Shown here one piece after another: positions 10,127 to 20,751 of a DNA stretch of 64,000 nucleotides (position 1 is its first letter; every line of letters begins with the position of its first letter). Both the position numbers and the translations under genes were made by a program. Location: assembly GCA_018713515.1 (NCBI GenBank), contig DVOO01000013.1, positions 85,292 to 149,291 on the forward strand, read 5' to 3'. This DNA is from Candidatus Scatomonas pullistercoris. Lineage in GTDB: Bacteria > Bacillota > Clostridia > Lachnospirales > Lachnospiraceae. Below the pieces are notes generated by a model. That model was not told the DNA's origin. It saw nothing but the letters and a program-made list of their open reading frames with translations, and did no database searches.

Positions 10127-11068
10127 TTATTCCTGATCCGGCTGGATGTTAAACAGCGCGTTCACAAACTGATCCGGATCAAACTTCTGCAGGTCATCAA
10201 TCGTCTCTCCCACCCCGATATATTTTACCGGAATGTCCAGCTCCGACTGGATCGCCACCGCGATCCCGCCCTTGGCCGTCCCGTCCAGTTTCGTAAGGAT
10301 GATTCCTGTCACATTGGCGGCCTCCTTAAACTGCCGGGCCTGGGCCAGAGCATTCTGGCCGGTGGTGCCGTCCAGGACCACCAGCGTCTCCAGGTAGGCC
10401 TCCGGATATTCCTTGGCCAGAATCCGGTATATCTTCTTAAGTTCTTCCATCAGATTTTTCTTATTATGCAGGCGCCCCGCCGTGTCGCAGAGCAGCACAT
10501 CCGCGTCCCTGGCCTTGGCCGCTGCCACCGCGTCATAGACCACAGATGCGGGATCGGCCCCCGGCTGGCCGCCGATGATCTCCACGCCGGCCCGGTTAGC
10601 CCAGCCTGTCAGCTGCTCCCCGGCTGCCGCCCGGAAGGTGTCAGCCGCCGCCAGGATCACCTTTTTCCCCTGCTCCTTCAGCTTGCCGGCCAGCTTGCCC
10701 ACAGAGGTGGTCTTTCCCACTCCGTTGACGCCGATAACCAGCACCACCGACTTGCGGTTCTCGAATTCATAGGCCGTCTCTCCCACGGCCATCTGATTCT
10801 TGATGCTGTCGATCAGAAGCTGTTTGCACTCGGAAGGCTCTTTAATATGGCGCTCCGACACTTCCATTTTCAGGTTGGAAATAATCCTGGTGGTTGTATT
10901 GATGCCGATGTCTCCCATCACCAGGATTTCCTCAATCTCCTCATAGAAATCCTCGTCAATGCTGGAGAAACCGCTGAAAATCGAATCGATGCCCGATACA
11001 ATGCTGTTTCTGGTCTTGCTTAATCCCCGGACCAGCCGTCGGAAAAAACCCACTTTCTCTTCTCCCAT
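10127..11068 (-). CDS. ftsY: Signal recognition particle receptor FtsY
   Basis: GVNGVGKTTSVGKLA, DTAGRLHNK, TKLDGTAKGG. Confidence 0.97.
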   Translation of the reverse strand: MGEEKVGFFRRLVRGLSKTRNSIVSGIDSIFSGFSSIDEDFYEEIEEILVMGDIGINTTTRIISNLKMEVSERHIKEPSECKQLLIDSIKNQMAVGETAYEFENRKSVVLVIGVNGVGKTTSVGKLAGKLKEQGKKVILAAADTFRAAAGEQLTGWANRAGVEIIGGQPGADPASVVYDAVAAAKARDADVLLCDTAGRLHNKKNLMEELKKIYRILAKEYPEAYLETLVVLDGTTGQNALAQARQFKEAANVTGIILTKLDGTAKGGIAVAIQSELDIPVKYIGVGETIDDLQKFDPDQFVNALFNIQPDQE

Positions 11069-11081
11069 GCTCTGCCGCCTC

Positions 11082-14000
11082 CTATTTGTCCAATTCTCCC
11101 TCGATCAGATTGACGGAAACCAGCGTGGACACGCCCTTCTCCTGCATGGTAATGCCGTAGAGCCGGTCCGCCGCGGTCATCGTCCCCCGTCTATGTGTAA
11201 TAATAATAAATTGCGTATTCTTTGTCAACTTATGCAGATACTTCGCAAACCGGGTAACATTGGAATCATCCAGCGCCGCCTCGATCTCGTCCAGCAGACA
11301 GAAGGGCGACGGCTTCAGATTCTGAATGGCGAACAGAAGGGCAATCGCTGTCAGCGCTTTCTCCCCGCCGGACAGCTGCATCATGTTCTGCAGCTTCTTG
11401 CCGGGGGGCTGGGATATGATCCGTACCCCCGCCTCCAGAATATCCTCGTCCTCCTGCAGCTCCAGCCTTCCCCTTCCTCCGCCGAAAAGCTGCCGGAAGG
11501 CCTTATCGAATTCCTCCTGGATCCGGGCAAACTTCTCCGTAAACTGTTTCCGCATGCCCTGATCCAGCTCCTCCACAATGCCCCGCAGCGTATCCGCGGC
11601 CTTGACCAGATCGCTGTGCTGGGAGGAAAGAAAGGCATGGCGCTGGGAAAGCTCCTTATACTCCTCCACTGCGTTGACGTTCACATCTCCCAGATTCCGG
11701 ATCTCCTCCTTCAGGCCGGAAATTCCGCGCCGGATCGCGGTTCTGTCGCCGAGATCCTCCCTCTGGAACAGGGGCGCCTGGTCCGGGGTGGTCTCATACT
11801 CCTCCCACAGATAGGCAATCTGGCTCTCCCGGCTCTCCTCCAGCTTTTCCAGCTGCGATTCCAGACGAAAGCATTCTTTATCCATCCGGCTCTTGTGCTC
11901 CTGCAGCTCATCCCGTCTCTGGAAAAAGGCCTTATGGCTCTGATTCATCTCTTCCTTCTGCTTCAGATACTGCTCCGTCCTTTCCGCATCCGCCGCCATG
12001 GCTTCTTCCGCCGCCTGGATGGTTCTTCGGATCTCCAGAATATCCGCTTCTTTTTTGCCGGAATCCCGTTCCTCTTCCGCAAGGCTTTCCGCCAGCTGCT
12101 CTTTTTCTTCCTGGAAACGCCGGATTTCCTCCCGGGCACTTTTCAGCTTTTCATCGAGAAAGCCGCATTTCTGCAGAACTCCCGCATGACGGAGCCTGCT
12201 CTCCTCCGCCCGGGCGGATACAGCCTCTTCCTTCTCCCTTAAGGCGGCCAGCTCCTGCCCCGCCGTTTCTGTTACCTTCTGAAGACGTTCCTCCTCCGCT
12301 CGGGAAGCCTCCATCTCCTTTTCGATCTCTCTGCGGTTTTCTCCGATTTCCGCAATCTGACTCTCAATCTCTCTGCCTTCATCCGTCAGGCTGCGGTAAT
12401 CCGCCTGCAGTGCCTCCGCCCGCTCAGACACCGTCTTCCAGTTGAGCGTCACCGTATTCTGCTGCAGGAACAGCTGCTGCAGCCGGTCATTTTCCTCATT
12501 CAGCTGATCCCGCAGAGCATTTCTGCTCTCTCTGCTCTGCTCAATTTCCTCCTGCACAGCTGTCATTTCCCGCTTCAGCGTCCGGACATTTTCCTCCAGA
12601 TCCGCGATTTCCCGGCGCCTGCCCAGCAGATTGCTGCTGTTCCGGAAGGAGCCTCCCGTCATGGAACCGCCGGGACTTAAAAGTTCTCCTTCCAGAGTCA
12701 CCATTCTCAGGCTTTGGTGAAATCTGCGTCCCAGGGCAATGGCGTGGTCGATGGTGTACACCACCAGTGTCCTCCCCAGAAGCTGGCTGACCAGCCCCCG
12801 GTAAATGGCGTCACACTTCACAAGCCCGGAGGCGGTTCCCAGAACTCCCGTCCCCTTCAGTGCCTCCCCGTTCACCTTTCCGCCCTCCCGGTTCATGCTG
12901 GTCAGAGGCAGGAAGGTTGCCCGCCCGAAGTGCCCCCGCTTCAGATATTCGATCAGATATTTCGCTGTATTTTCATTGTCTGTAACGATATTCTGCAGAC
13001 TGCCTCCCAACGCTGTCTCAATGGCCGTCTCATACTTCTTCTCGGTCTTGATCAGATCTGCCACGACTCCATGGATCCCCGGATTCTGCTCCTTCTGTTC
13101 CATAATCTTGCGGATGCTGTTGCCGTAGCCCTCGTAGCGCTCTGTAATATTTTTCAGAGATTCCAGCCGGGAGGATTCCCGGTGATAGGCCGCCTGGCCG
13201 ATCTCCAGCTGATGGTTTTTTTCGTCCATTTTCTTCTGGAGCTTTCCGATCCGGCGCCGGGTCTCCTCCATGGAAGCCTGCGCCCCGGCAATCTTCTCCT
13301 CCAGCTGCTTTTTTTCCGCAGAAAGGCGGGAGAGCTCCTTCTCCTCCTGGCTCCGGCCGCTCTTCAGATTCAGAAGCTTCCCGGACAGCTCGGATCTGCG
13401 GATGCCGATCTGCTCCAGCATGGTATCGTACCGCTGGATTCTTCCCTTGATGGAGGAACGGCGGTTCAGGAGCTCAATCATCCGGCTCCGGGCCTCCTCG
13501 GCGCTCTCTTCCTGCTCTCCGGCCCGGACCTTCAGCTCCTCCAGCCTGCTCTCCTGCTCTTCCTTATCCCGGAGGGCTTCCTTTCTCTCTGTTTCCAGTT
13601 TTTCCCGCTCTGCGCGGTCAGCCGCCTCACTGTCCTCCCTGCGCCGGATATCCTCCTCCAGCGAACGGATCCGGCTCTGAAAATGCTCCCGGTTCTGGCC
13701 GGCACTGTGCAGCTGCTCCTGCAGAAGCTCAATCTGATTTTCCAGCTGCTGTTTTTTCAGCGCATCGCCCGCGGCCGTATCTCTGGCCTGCTGAATCACG
13801 GCGTCCAGTTCTGCCAGCTTCTCTTCAATCTCCTCGTATTCCTGCTTGGTCCGAAGAAAGGCATCCTCCGTCTCATGCAGTTCCGCCTCCGCCGTCCGCT
13901 TCTTCTCCTCTGTCTCCGCAATCTGCTGTTCCGTCCGCCGGGATTCCAGAAGAAACAGATTCATATCCAGAAGCTTCAGCTCTTCCTTTTTCTTCAGATA

Positions 14001-14642
14001 AATCTTTGCCTTTTCCGCCTGGCGCTCCAGAGGCGCCAGCTGCCGCGTCAGCTCCGAGAGGATGTCCGTGACGCGGACCAGGTTCTGTTCTTCCTCGTCC
14101 AGCTTCTTTAAGGTGGCCGCCTTGCGCCGTTTGAATTTTACGATTCCGGCCGCCTCGTCAAAAAGTTCCCGTCTCTCCTCCGGCCGGCCGCTTAAGATTT
14201 TTTCGATCTGGCCCTGGCCAATGATGGAATACCCTTCCTTTCCGATTCCCGTATCGTAAAACAGCTCGTTGATATCCTTCAGCCTGCAGCCCCGGCCGTT
14301 CAGCAGGTACTCGCTTTCCCCGGAGCGGTAAAGGCGCCGGGTCACGGTAACTTCCTCATACTCAATATTCAGTTTGTGGTCGCTGTTGTCCAGGGTGATG
14401 GCCACGGAGGCGAACCCCAGCGGTTTCCGGGCTTCTGTGCCGGAAAAAATCACATCCTGCATACTGCCGCCCCGAAGCTGCCTGGCGCTCTGTTCTCCCA
14501 GCACCCAGCGCACCGCGTCCGCCACGTTGCTCTTTCCGCTCCCGTTTGGTCCCACAATGCCGGTAATGCCGTCGTGGAATTCCAGCAGAATTTTATTCGC
14601 GAAGGATTTAAAACCCTGCATTTCAATACTCTTCAGATACAT
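11082..14642 (-). CDS. smc: Chromosome segregation protein SMC
   Basis: MYLKSIEMQGFKSFANKILLEF..GIVGPNGSGKSNVADAVRWVLGEQSA, coiled coils, LSGGEKALTAIALLFAI. Confidence 0.98.
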   Translation of the reverse strand: MYLKSIEMQGFKSFANKILLEFHDGITGIVGPNGSGKSNVADAVRWVLGEQSARQLRGGSMQDVIFSGTEARKPLGFASVAITLDNSDHKLNIEYEEVTVTRRLYRSGESEYLLNGRGCRLKDINELFYDTGIGKEGYSIIGQGQIEKILSGRPEERRELFDEAAGIVKFKRRKAATLKKLDEEEQNLVRVTDILSELTRQLAPLERQAEKAKIYLKKKEELKLLDMNLFLLESRRTEQQIAETEEKKRTAEAELHETEDAFLRTKQEYEEIEEKLAELDAVIQQARDTAAGDALKKQQLENQIELLQEQLHSAGQNREHFQSRIRSLEEDIRRREDSEAADRAEREKLETERKEALRDKEEQESRLEELKVRAGEQEESAEEARSRMIELLNRRSSIKGRIQRYDTMLEQIGIRRSELSGKLLNLKSGRSQEEKELSRLSAEKKQLEEKIAGAQASMEETRRRIGKLQKKMDEKNHQLEIGQAAYHRESSRLESLKNITERYEGYGNSIRKIMEQKEQNPGIHGVVADLIKTEKKYETAIETALGGSLQNIVTDNENTAKYLIEYLKRGHFGRATFLPLTSMNREGGKVNGEALKGTGVLGTASGLVKCDAIYRGLVSQLLGRTLVVYTIDHAIALGRRFHQSLRMVTLEGELLSPGGSMTGGSFRNSSNLLGRRREIADLEENVRTLKREMTAVQEEIEQSRESRNALRDQLNEENDRLQQLFLQQNTVTLNWKTVSERAEALQADYRSLTDEGREIESQIAEIGENRREIEKEMEASRAEEERLQKVTETAGQELAALREKEEAVSARAEESRLRHAGVLQKCGFLDEKLKSAREEIRRFQEEKEQLAESLAEEERDSGKKEADILEIRRTIQAAEEAMAADAERTEQYLKQKEEMNQSHKAFFQRRDELQEHKSRMDKECFRLESQLEKLEESRESQIAYLWEEYETTPDQAPLFQREDLGDRTAIRRGISGLKEEIRNLGDVNVNAVEEYKELSQRHAFLSSQHSDLVKAADTLRGIVEELDQGMRKQFTEKFARIQEEFDKAFRQLFGGGRGRLELQEDEDILEAGVRIISQPPGKKLQNMMQLSGGEKALTAIALLFAIQNLKPSPFCLLDEIEAALDDSNVTRFAKYLHKLTKNTQFIIITHRRGTMTAADRLYGITMQEKGVSTLVSVNLIEGELDK

Positions 14643-14646
14643 GCTT

Positions 14647-15342
14647 TCACCTGTCTGCTTTCAGCCGGCAGAGGGCGTTGTAGGCCGCCTGCTGCTCCGC
14701 GGATTTCTTCGTCCGTCCCGTTCCCTCTGCCAGAGGCCTCTCTCCCACGGCCACCTGGGCCCGGAAGCTCTTATCGTGGTCGGGACCCCTCTCCTCCAGA
14801 ATCTCATAGCTGATCTCGGCCTCAAAATTTTTCTGGGCAATCTCCTGCAGAATGGTCTTGCTGTCCTGAAACAGCTGTTTGTGCTCCACATCGTTCAGCA
14901 CAAAACGGAGGACAAATTTCTTTGCTTCCTCAAATCCACCGTCCATAAAAATGGCTCCGATCACGGCTTCCATGGCGTCCGACACCACAGAATCCCGCTT
15001 TCGCCCTCCGGTGGCCTCTTCTCCCTTCCCCAGAAGCAGATAGGAGCCCAGCTCCAGCTCCCGGGCGTCAAAGGCAAGCGTCGGCTCACAGACCAGGCTG
15101 GCCCGGAGCTTTGTCAGCTCTCCCTCCGGCAGCGCGGGATACTTCTGATATAGAAACTCGCTGGTTACCAGCTCCAGCACCGCGTCGCCGAGAAATTCCA
15201 GCCGCTCGTTGCAGTCCAGCCGCTCCATATGATGTTCATTGGCATAGGAGCTGTGGCGCACGGCCATACACAGCCAGTCAAAATTTTTGAACCGGTATCC
15301 TGTCCTTTTTTCCAGCTCTCTTAACCTGTCTAGATCGCTCAT
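14647..15342 (-). CDS. rnc: Ribonuclease III
   Basis: NERLEFLGDAVLEL signature plus C-terminal dsRBD. Confidence 0.97.
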   Translation of the reverse strand: MSDLDRLRELEKRTGYRFKNFDWLCMAVRHSSYANEHHMERLDCNERLEFLGDAVLELVTSEFLYQKYPALPEGELTKLRASLVCEPTLAFDARELELGSYLLLGKGEEATGGRKRDSVVSDAMEAVIGAIFMDGGFEEAKKFVLRFVLNDVEHKQLFQDSKTILQEIAQKNFEAEISYEILEERGPDHDKSFRAQVAVGERPLAEGTGRTKKSAEQQAAYNALCRLKADR

Positions 15343-15358
15343 ATCTCTCCTCCATCTA

Positions 15359-15400
15359 AAGAGGATGCCCCGGCTGCTCCGCGTTCCAAGGCATCCTCTT
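15359..15400 (-). terminator. Hairpin between acpP and rnc
   Basis: AAGAGGATGCC...GGCATCCTCTT inverted repeat; short T-tract only. Confidence 0.5.
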
Positions 15401-15406
15401 AACCTG

Positions 15407-15637
15407 TCACTGAATTGATTGCTGAATCATCTCCACCGCGTCCTTCACAGATACAATGGAGGAAGTCATTTCATTGGAAATTTCTATATTAAATTCTTCT
15501 TCTATTCCCATCAGGATCTGAAAAAGGTCCAGGGAATCCGCCCCCAGATCCTCCACAAAAGTGGTATCCGGCCGGATTTCATTTACGTCTACATGCAGAA
15601 CTTCCGCAATAATTTTCTTTAGTTTTTCCAGTTCCAT
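15407..15637 (-). CDS. acpP: Acyl carrier protein
   Basis: 76 aa with DLGADSLDLFQILMGIEEEF 4'-phosphopantetheine site. Confidence 0.95.
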   Translation of the reverse strand: MELEKLKKIIAEVLHVDVNEIRPDTTFVEDLGADSLDLFQILMGIEEEFNIEISNEMTSSIVSVKDAVEMIQQSIQ

Positions 15638-15660
15638 TTCTCTTTTCTCCTGCCTGACTG

Positions 15661-16680
15661 CTACTTCTCCGCCGACGGATCTGTGAGATACTGCTGTATT
15701 TTCTCATTCAGTGCCTGTTCCCGGAACTGAAGGCACTGCTGGATCGAATGCCGGATCTCCACAGCCCTGGCGCTGCCGTGGGTTTTCACCACCAGACCCC
15801 GCAGACCCAGCAGAGGCGCTCCGCCGTATTCGCTGGCGTCAAAGCTCTTCAGCGTCTGTTTCAGGGCCGGCTTCACCAGCAGCGCCCCGATCTTGCTGCG
15901 CAGCGAGGAAAGCATTCCCTCTTTCACCTTGTGAATCAGCACGGAACCCACGCCCTCATACAGCTTCAGGATCACATTGCCCACAAAGGCTTCTGTGACG
16001 ATCACATCCGCCTTTCCCTTTGGAATATCCCTGGCCTCAATATTTCCGATAAAATGAATGTCTTTGCAGGCCCGGAGCAGAGGGAATGTCTCCTTCACCA
16101 GGGCATTGCCCTTCTCCTCCTCGGCGCCGATGTTCACAATGGCCACCGTAGGTTTCCGGACTCCCATGACGTATTCCATGTAGATGGAGCCCATGGCTGC
16201 AAACTGCACCAGATGGTTCGGCCTGGCATCCACATTGGCTCCGCAGTCGATCAGCAGAGAAACCCCTTTTTCCGTGGGAATCAGCGGGGCCAGCGGCGCC
16301 CTCTCCACACCTTTGATTTTTCTGACGATTGCCTGTCCGCCCACCAGCACGGCTCCTGTGCTGCCGGAGGAAACGAAAGCATCCGCCTCCCCCCGGCGCA
16401 CCATGGTAAGGCCCACCACCAGAGAGGAATCCTTCTTCTTCTGGATCGCCGCCACGGGAGGCTCTCCCGTCTCAATCACCTCAGAGGCCGGCACCACCGA
16501 GAGCCTTTCTTCCGGATACGTATATTGACGCAGTTCCCGGCGGATCTCTTCTTCCCTTCCCACCAGATATACAAAAATCTTTTCATTTTCCTGAAGAGCT
16601 TCTACCGCGCCCTTTACCGGTTCGGCCGGCGCGAAGTCGCCTCCCATGGCGTCCACTGCCACTTTTACCAGCTCTGCCAT
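15661..16680 (-). CDS. plsX: Phosphate acyltransferase PlsX
   Basis: VAVDAMGGDFAPAEPVKGAVEAL; GADAFVSSGSTGAVLVGG-like; LLIDCGANVDARPNHLVQFA. Confidence 0.95.
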   Translation of the reverse strand: MAELVKVAVDAMGGDFAPAEPVKGAVEALQENEKIFVYLVGREEEIRRELRQYTYPEERLSVVPASEVIETGEPPVAAIQKKKDSSLVVGLTMVRRGEADAFVSSGSTGAVLVGGQAIVRKIKGVERAPLAPLIPTEKGVSLLIDCGANVDARPNHLVQFAAMGSIYMEYVMGVRKPTVAIVNIGAEEEKGNALVKETFPLLRACKDIHFIGNIEARDIPKGKADVIVTEAFVGNVILKLYEGVGSVLIHKVKEGMLSSLRSKIGALLVKPALKQTLKSFDASEYGGAPLLGLRGLVVKTHGSARAVEIRHSIQQCLQFREQALNEKIQQYLTDPSAEK

Positions 16681-16839
16681 CTTTCTACCTGCTTTCCATT
16701 TTTATTCTTTTTCCGCGCTCCTCCGCCGCTCGGCGGAGGGCTTACCTATTCATATTACTAGACATGGAAACAAATTGCAAGAGAATTGCATCCATGCCGC
16801 ACCGGGCGCCCGGGATAACCCCTGTCCGCAGACGCAAAG

Positions 16840-16891
16840 CCAGCGGACGGATGAAACGGGATCCGGAAGATCCTGTTCACCCGCCCGCTGG
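16840..16891. terminator. Imperfect hairpin between plsX and the lipoprotein gene
   Basis: CCAGCGG..GG.TGAA..GGATC cggaa GATCC..TTCA.CC.CCGCTGG inverted repeat. Confidence 0.4.
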
Positions 16892-16907
16892 CGGAATCAC
16901 TCCTATC

Positions 16908-17642
16908 CTATTCTGAAACCCTGGCGCCGTTTTCATCCGTAACGGCTCCGTCAGGGGTCGAAGCATTCCTCTGCAGCTCCCCGTTTTCATTAAAATAGTA
17001 TTCCGTATCTCCAATGGTAAACCATCCGGTTACCCGCCTTCCGGAATCATTGAAATAATAGGTCTGTCCCTCTATATCCATCCAAGTACTTGCGGGATGC
17101 GTCCCGTCGGTCAGCTGATAGCTCCAGGTACTGTCCGCCTCCTGCACCCACTGGCCGGGTTCCCACACGGTCACCGCCTGCACGCTGCTGGTGCCCAGGG
17201 CTATGCTTTCCCCGTGATTGTTGGCAGCCACCACATAATAGTATGTTGTACCGGCCGCGGATGTATCCACCGTATAGGAATCGGAAGTAGCCCCCTCCAG
17301 AATGGTTCCGCCGCCATTGGAATCCACATTGTTGCTGTACCACTGATACGTAACTGTGCCCCCGTCACCGACAGAGGCTTCCACGTGCAGCGTACATGTG
17401 CTCCCCACCGTCATCTGCACTGTACCGCCAAGATCACTGACAAAAACAGGTGTCTCCAGATTGGAATCCACTGTCTTCGGCGGCTCCTCCGCACCGGAAG
17501 AAGTGCTGACAGAGGCTTCTCCGGTACTCTCTACAGCCGTTCCCATCCATCTGTCCAGAAGATCAGAAAAAGAGCAGCCTGTCAGAAACACCATGCTGCA
17601 AAGACACACGCCTGCTATAACCCCTATTTTTTTCAAAATCAT
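16908..17642 (-). CDS. Lipoprotein with Ig-like domain and choline-binding-type (CW_binding) repeats
   Basis: MILKKIGVIAGVCLCSMVFLTGC lipobox; VTYQWYSNN Ig-like; GQTYYFNDSGRRVTGWFTIGDTEYYFNENGEL repeats. Confidence 0.75.
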   Translation of the reverse strand: MILKKIGVIAGVCLCSMVFLTGCSFSDLLDRWMGTAVESTGEASVSTSSGAEEPPKTVDSNLETPVFVSDLGGTVQMTVGSTCTLHVEASVGDGGTVTYQWYSNNVDSNGGGTILEGATSDSYTVDTSAAGTTYYYVVAANNHGESIALGTSSVQAVTVWEPGQWVQEADSTWSYQLTDGTHPASTWMDIEGQTYYFNDSGRRVTGWFTIGDTEYYFNENGELQRNASTPDGAVTDENGARVSE

Positions 17643-17748
17643 GCAACTTACTCCCTTTTTTTCATTTTTGTTACAATAACTTTTCAATTTCATTTCATAA
17701 TTATGGGTATTATAGCATAGAGCTCTCTTTCCTGTCAATCTGCGAAAC

Positions 17749-18996
17749 TCATCCTTTTCCCTTCTCCTGGATTTTGTCCGTTTGCCGGAATAGCAGAAAT
17801 CCGATCAGAAACAGAACCGCCAGGGCTCCTACTCCCAGATTCGTGCTCCCCGATGCCTGGCTGACCACCGACACCAGCATGGTACCCATGAAGGAAGCTC
17901 CTTTTCCGAAAATATCATAGATCCCAAAGTATTCCCCGGATTTTCCCGGCGGAATAAGCCTGGCAAAATAAGAGCGGGACAGGGACTGGACCGCCCCCTG
18001 AAAAATCCCAACACAGAATGCCAGAATCCAGAACTGATACGAATGCGTCAGAAACATTCCATATATAGCGATGCAGAAATAGGCCGCGATACAGATGCCG
18101 ATCAGCCGGCCGGCCGCGTATTTCCTTGAAAGCCTTCCAAAGACCAGCGCGGCTGGAAATGCCGCCAGCTGTGTCATAAGCAGCGCCAGCAGCAGGCCCG
18201 TTGTGTCCAGGCCCAGAGCTGTCCCGTATGCGGTGGCCATATCGATAATTGTATATACGCCGTCAATATAAAAGAAGAACGCCACCAGGAAAAAAAGCGT
18301 TTTTTTATTCTTCCGGAGTTCTCCGAAAACCATTCCCAGATTCCGGAAGGCGCCGCGCACAGGCCGGGAGGCCGTCTCCACGTAATACGTCTGCCGGTAC
18401 AGCCGGAGCAGCGGCAGGGACATTCCCAGCCACCAGGCGGCCGTCAGCACAAAGGCAATCCCCATGGCCGCCGCCATGGAAAGACCCAGGCGGTCACAGA
18501 AAAGCACCAGAAGCAGACAGATCACAAAGGGAATACAGCTCCCGATATATCCCCAGGCGTATCCCCGGGCGGACAGCTCATCCATCCGCTCTTCCGTGGT
18601 CACATCCGGGAGCATGGAATCGTAGATGACCAGACTCAGCGAATAGGCTGTTCTGGTCAGTACGAACAAAACCAGAAACCAGATCCAGGAGGTTAAAAAT
18701 CCAAGAAAAATGCAGCCCGCGGATCCCAAAAGCAGCACAGTCAGAAAAACCCCTTTTCTGCGTCCCCGGAAATCCGAAACACTTCCCAGAACCGGTCCCA
18801 GAAGCGCTACCAGCACTGTAGATACTGAGGCGGCATATCCCCAGAAAGCCAGATAATTTACATCGGAGATGCCGGCATTTTCCGCGAGATAATTAAAAAA
18901 AATGGGAATGATGGTGGAAACCATCAGGGTAAAGGCGGAATTTCCCACATCGTACAGAACCCACCTTTTTTCCAGCGAATGCATTTTAAACTTCAT
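17749..18996 (-). CDS. MFS transporter, UMF1/Atg22-like family
   Basis: MKFKMHSLEKRWVLYDVGNSAFTLMVSTIIPIFFNYLA, 12 TM-like segments. Confidence 0.8.
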   Translation of the reverse strand: MKFKMHSLEKRWVLYDVGNSAFTLMVSTIIPIFFNYLAENAGISDVNYLAFWGYAASVSTVLVALLGPVLGSVSDFRGRRKGVFLTVLLLGSAGCIFLGFLTSWIWFLVLFVLTRTAYSLSLVIYDSMLPDVTTEERMDELSARGYAWGYIGSCIPFVICLLLVLFCDRLGLSMAAAMGIAFVLTAAWWLGMSLPLLRLYRQTYYVETASRPVRGAFRNLGMVFGELRKNKKTLFFLVAFFFYIDGVYTIIDMATAYGTALGLDTTGLLLALLMTQLAAFPAALVFGRLSRKYAAGRLIGICIAAYFCIAIYGMFLTHSYQFWILAFCVGIFQGAVQSLSRSYFARLIPPGKSGEYFGIYDIFGKGASFMGTMLVSVVSQASGSTNLGVGALAVLFLIGFLLFRQTDKIQEKGKG

Positions 18997-19846
18997 AGCG
19001 CAGCTCCTCCTGAAGAGAAAGTACGGGAATCTCCCTCCAGCCGCCGCCGGCCCCGAAGGTTTTCTCAAAATACGGATCCAGTCGTCCGCGGCCCTCCAGA
19101 AACCTCAGAAAATTCTTGCTGAGACGGACGCTTAAGGGAACGGCCCTTTCCATCAGTTTTTCCAGGCGGATGCTGCTGTCCAGGCAGGCCAGGTTCGTAT
19201 TCCTGTTTACCAGCTGGCCCCGCATGGCCTCATAATTTCCTGACAGCTTTAAAACCGCGCAGATCAAAGCCCTCTTTCCCGCCCCGGGCGCCAGCAGCAG
19301 CCGGTTGTACCAGACCATGGAGCGCAGCGCCCGCTCCGCCTGCTCCTGGGTAATATCCGGAAAAAAATCCGCGATCACCGCCGCGTTCCCGGCCGTAGGC
19401 CGGATGTGGCCGGTAAGACTGTGGCGCAGCGGATCCAGCCCGTCCCGGACCATCAGCATACGGTCGAATTCAACTTCTATCTCCGTGTGGCTGATACCGG
19501 AAACCTGGATTTTCTTCTCCACGTAACTGTGGCACATGCTGTCCAGGGCAAAATGGCAGATGAAGCCCAGCAGATAAGACAGGGCCGCTTCCCGTCTCCC
19601 GCCGGAAAGCCGGCTGCAGACAGCCGCCGCCGGTTCAAAAAATTCCGCTGCCGGCCTGTCGTGCTGGGAAAATCCAACGGTGTTTACCGGGTTGGAGGTC
19701 AGGGCCTTATAATAAAAAAGAATATCGGGTCCGTGCAGGCCGATCAGGTACAGCCAGCGGTTGTTCCGGATCAGCTCCCGTACTTTTTCCGGCTGCTTTC
19801 TGAATACTTTTTTTCCAAAAACGAAATGCGCGTATGTGGAAGGCAT
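18986..19846 (-). CDS. Zinc-dependent phospholipase C family protein
   Basis: MPSTYAHFVFGKKV, LIGLHGPDILFYY, YLLGFICHFALDSMCHSYVE His/Asp motifs. Confidence 0.75.
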   Translation of the reverse strand: MPSTYAHFVFGKKVFRKQPEKVRELIRNNRWLYLIGLHGPDILFYYKALTSNPVNTVGFSQHDRPAAEFFEPAAAVCSRLSGGRREAALSYLLGFICHFALDSMCHSYVEKKIQVSGISHTEIEVEFDRMLMVRDGLDPLRHSLTGHIRPTAGNAAVIADFFPDITQEQAERALRSMVWYNRLLLAPGAGKRALICAVLKLSGNYEAMRGQLVNRNTNLACLDSSIRLEKLMERAVPLSVRLSKNFLRFLEGRGRLDPYFEKTFGAGGGWREIPVLSLQEELRYEV

Positions 19847-19972
19847 AAAATCTTCTCCTTATAAATAAATGCTTTTGAGAGAATACCACAGAAAAGCCGG
19901 TACTTTTATAAGCTCCAGATTAAATTCCTGTAAATTATATTGCCCGGATCCGGCGGCGCCATTCTTTTGGGG

Positions 19973-20011
19973 ACAAAAAAATACCGCAAACCTTCAAAAA
20001 GGTTTACGGTA
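19973..20011 (-). terminator. Rho-independent terminator of rpmF
   Basis: Minus strand TACCGTAAACCT ttttga AGGTTTGCGGTA TTTTTTTG. Confidence 0.85.
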
Positions 20012-20034
20012 CTGTGTATCCTTCGTTCTGATAC

Positions 20035-20220
20035 TTAATCCTCATCCATTGCGATAACCTGCTTCTTATTGTAGGTTCCGCAGGCCTTGCAGACTCTGTG
20101 GGGCATCATCAGCGCGCCGCATTTGCTGCACTTTACCAGAGCCGGAGCAGACATCTTCCAGTTTGCTCTTCTCTTGTCTCTTCTTGCCTTGGATGATTTA
20201 TTCTTGGGACAGATGGACAT
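20035..20220 (-). CDS. rpmF: 50S ribosomal protein L32
   Basis: MSICPKNKSSKARRDKRRANWKMSAPALVKCSKCGALMMPHRVCKACGTYNKKQVI. Confidence 0.97.
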   Translation of the reverse strand: MSICPKNKSSKARRDKRRANWKMSAPALVKCSKCGALMMPHRVCKACGTYNKKQVIAMDED

Positions 20221-20223
20221 CGT

Positions 20224-20751
20224 TTACACCTCCTTAAACTTGCTGAATATATCACGGATAGCAGCCATTCGCGGGTCCGGATCCGGTTCCTGGCATCCAC
20301 ACGGGCCTTCGTTCAGATTCGCTCCGCATTGGCTGCAGATTCCTTTGCAGTCTTCCCTGCACAGCACTCGAACCGGCCACTGGACCAGAAGCTCATTGCG
20401 CACCAGGGTTTCCGGCACCAGGGCGCCATCCTCTATGAAATTGGTCTCCTCCAGCGCTTCCTCTCTCTCCTGGGGTGTCATCTTCATGTCCACCCGCCGC
20501 TGAATATCCAGCGCAAAATCCACCTCCACCGGACTTAAACATCGCGCGCAGGGAATCACTGCCGTAAGCTCCACGTGCCCTTCCATATCCAGCACCTTTT
20601 CCCCGGCGTTGACAACTGTCAGCTGCAGCGGAGTCCTCACTGTAAGCGGGAAGCTCCCTGTCCGGATAGAAAATCGATCCATCTCAAGAGATAAAGACCG
20701 TTCCAGAACCTTCCCGTCCTGAAACAGCACATCGGTTAAATCCAACAACAT
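20224..20751 (-). CDS. YceD/DUF177 family protein
   Basis: Location 5' of rpmF; CREDCKGICSQCGANLNEGPC motif. Confidence 0.9.
   Translation of the reverse strand: MLLDLTDVLFQDGKVLERSLSLEMDRFSIRTGSFPLTVRTPLQLTVVNAGEKVLDMEGHVELTAVIPCARCLSPVEVDFALDIQRRVDMKMTPQEREEALEETNFIEDGALVPETLVRNELLVQWPVRVLCREDCKGICSQCGANLNEGPCGCQEPDPDPRMAAIRDIFSKFKEV

Noticed and set aside
12714-14111. 465-aa plus-strand ORF inside smc
   Set aside because: Leu/Gln-rich mirror of SMC coiled-coil codons; not a gene.
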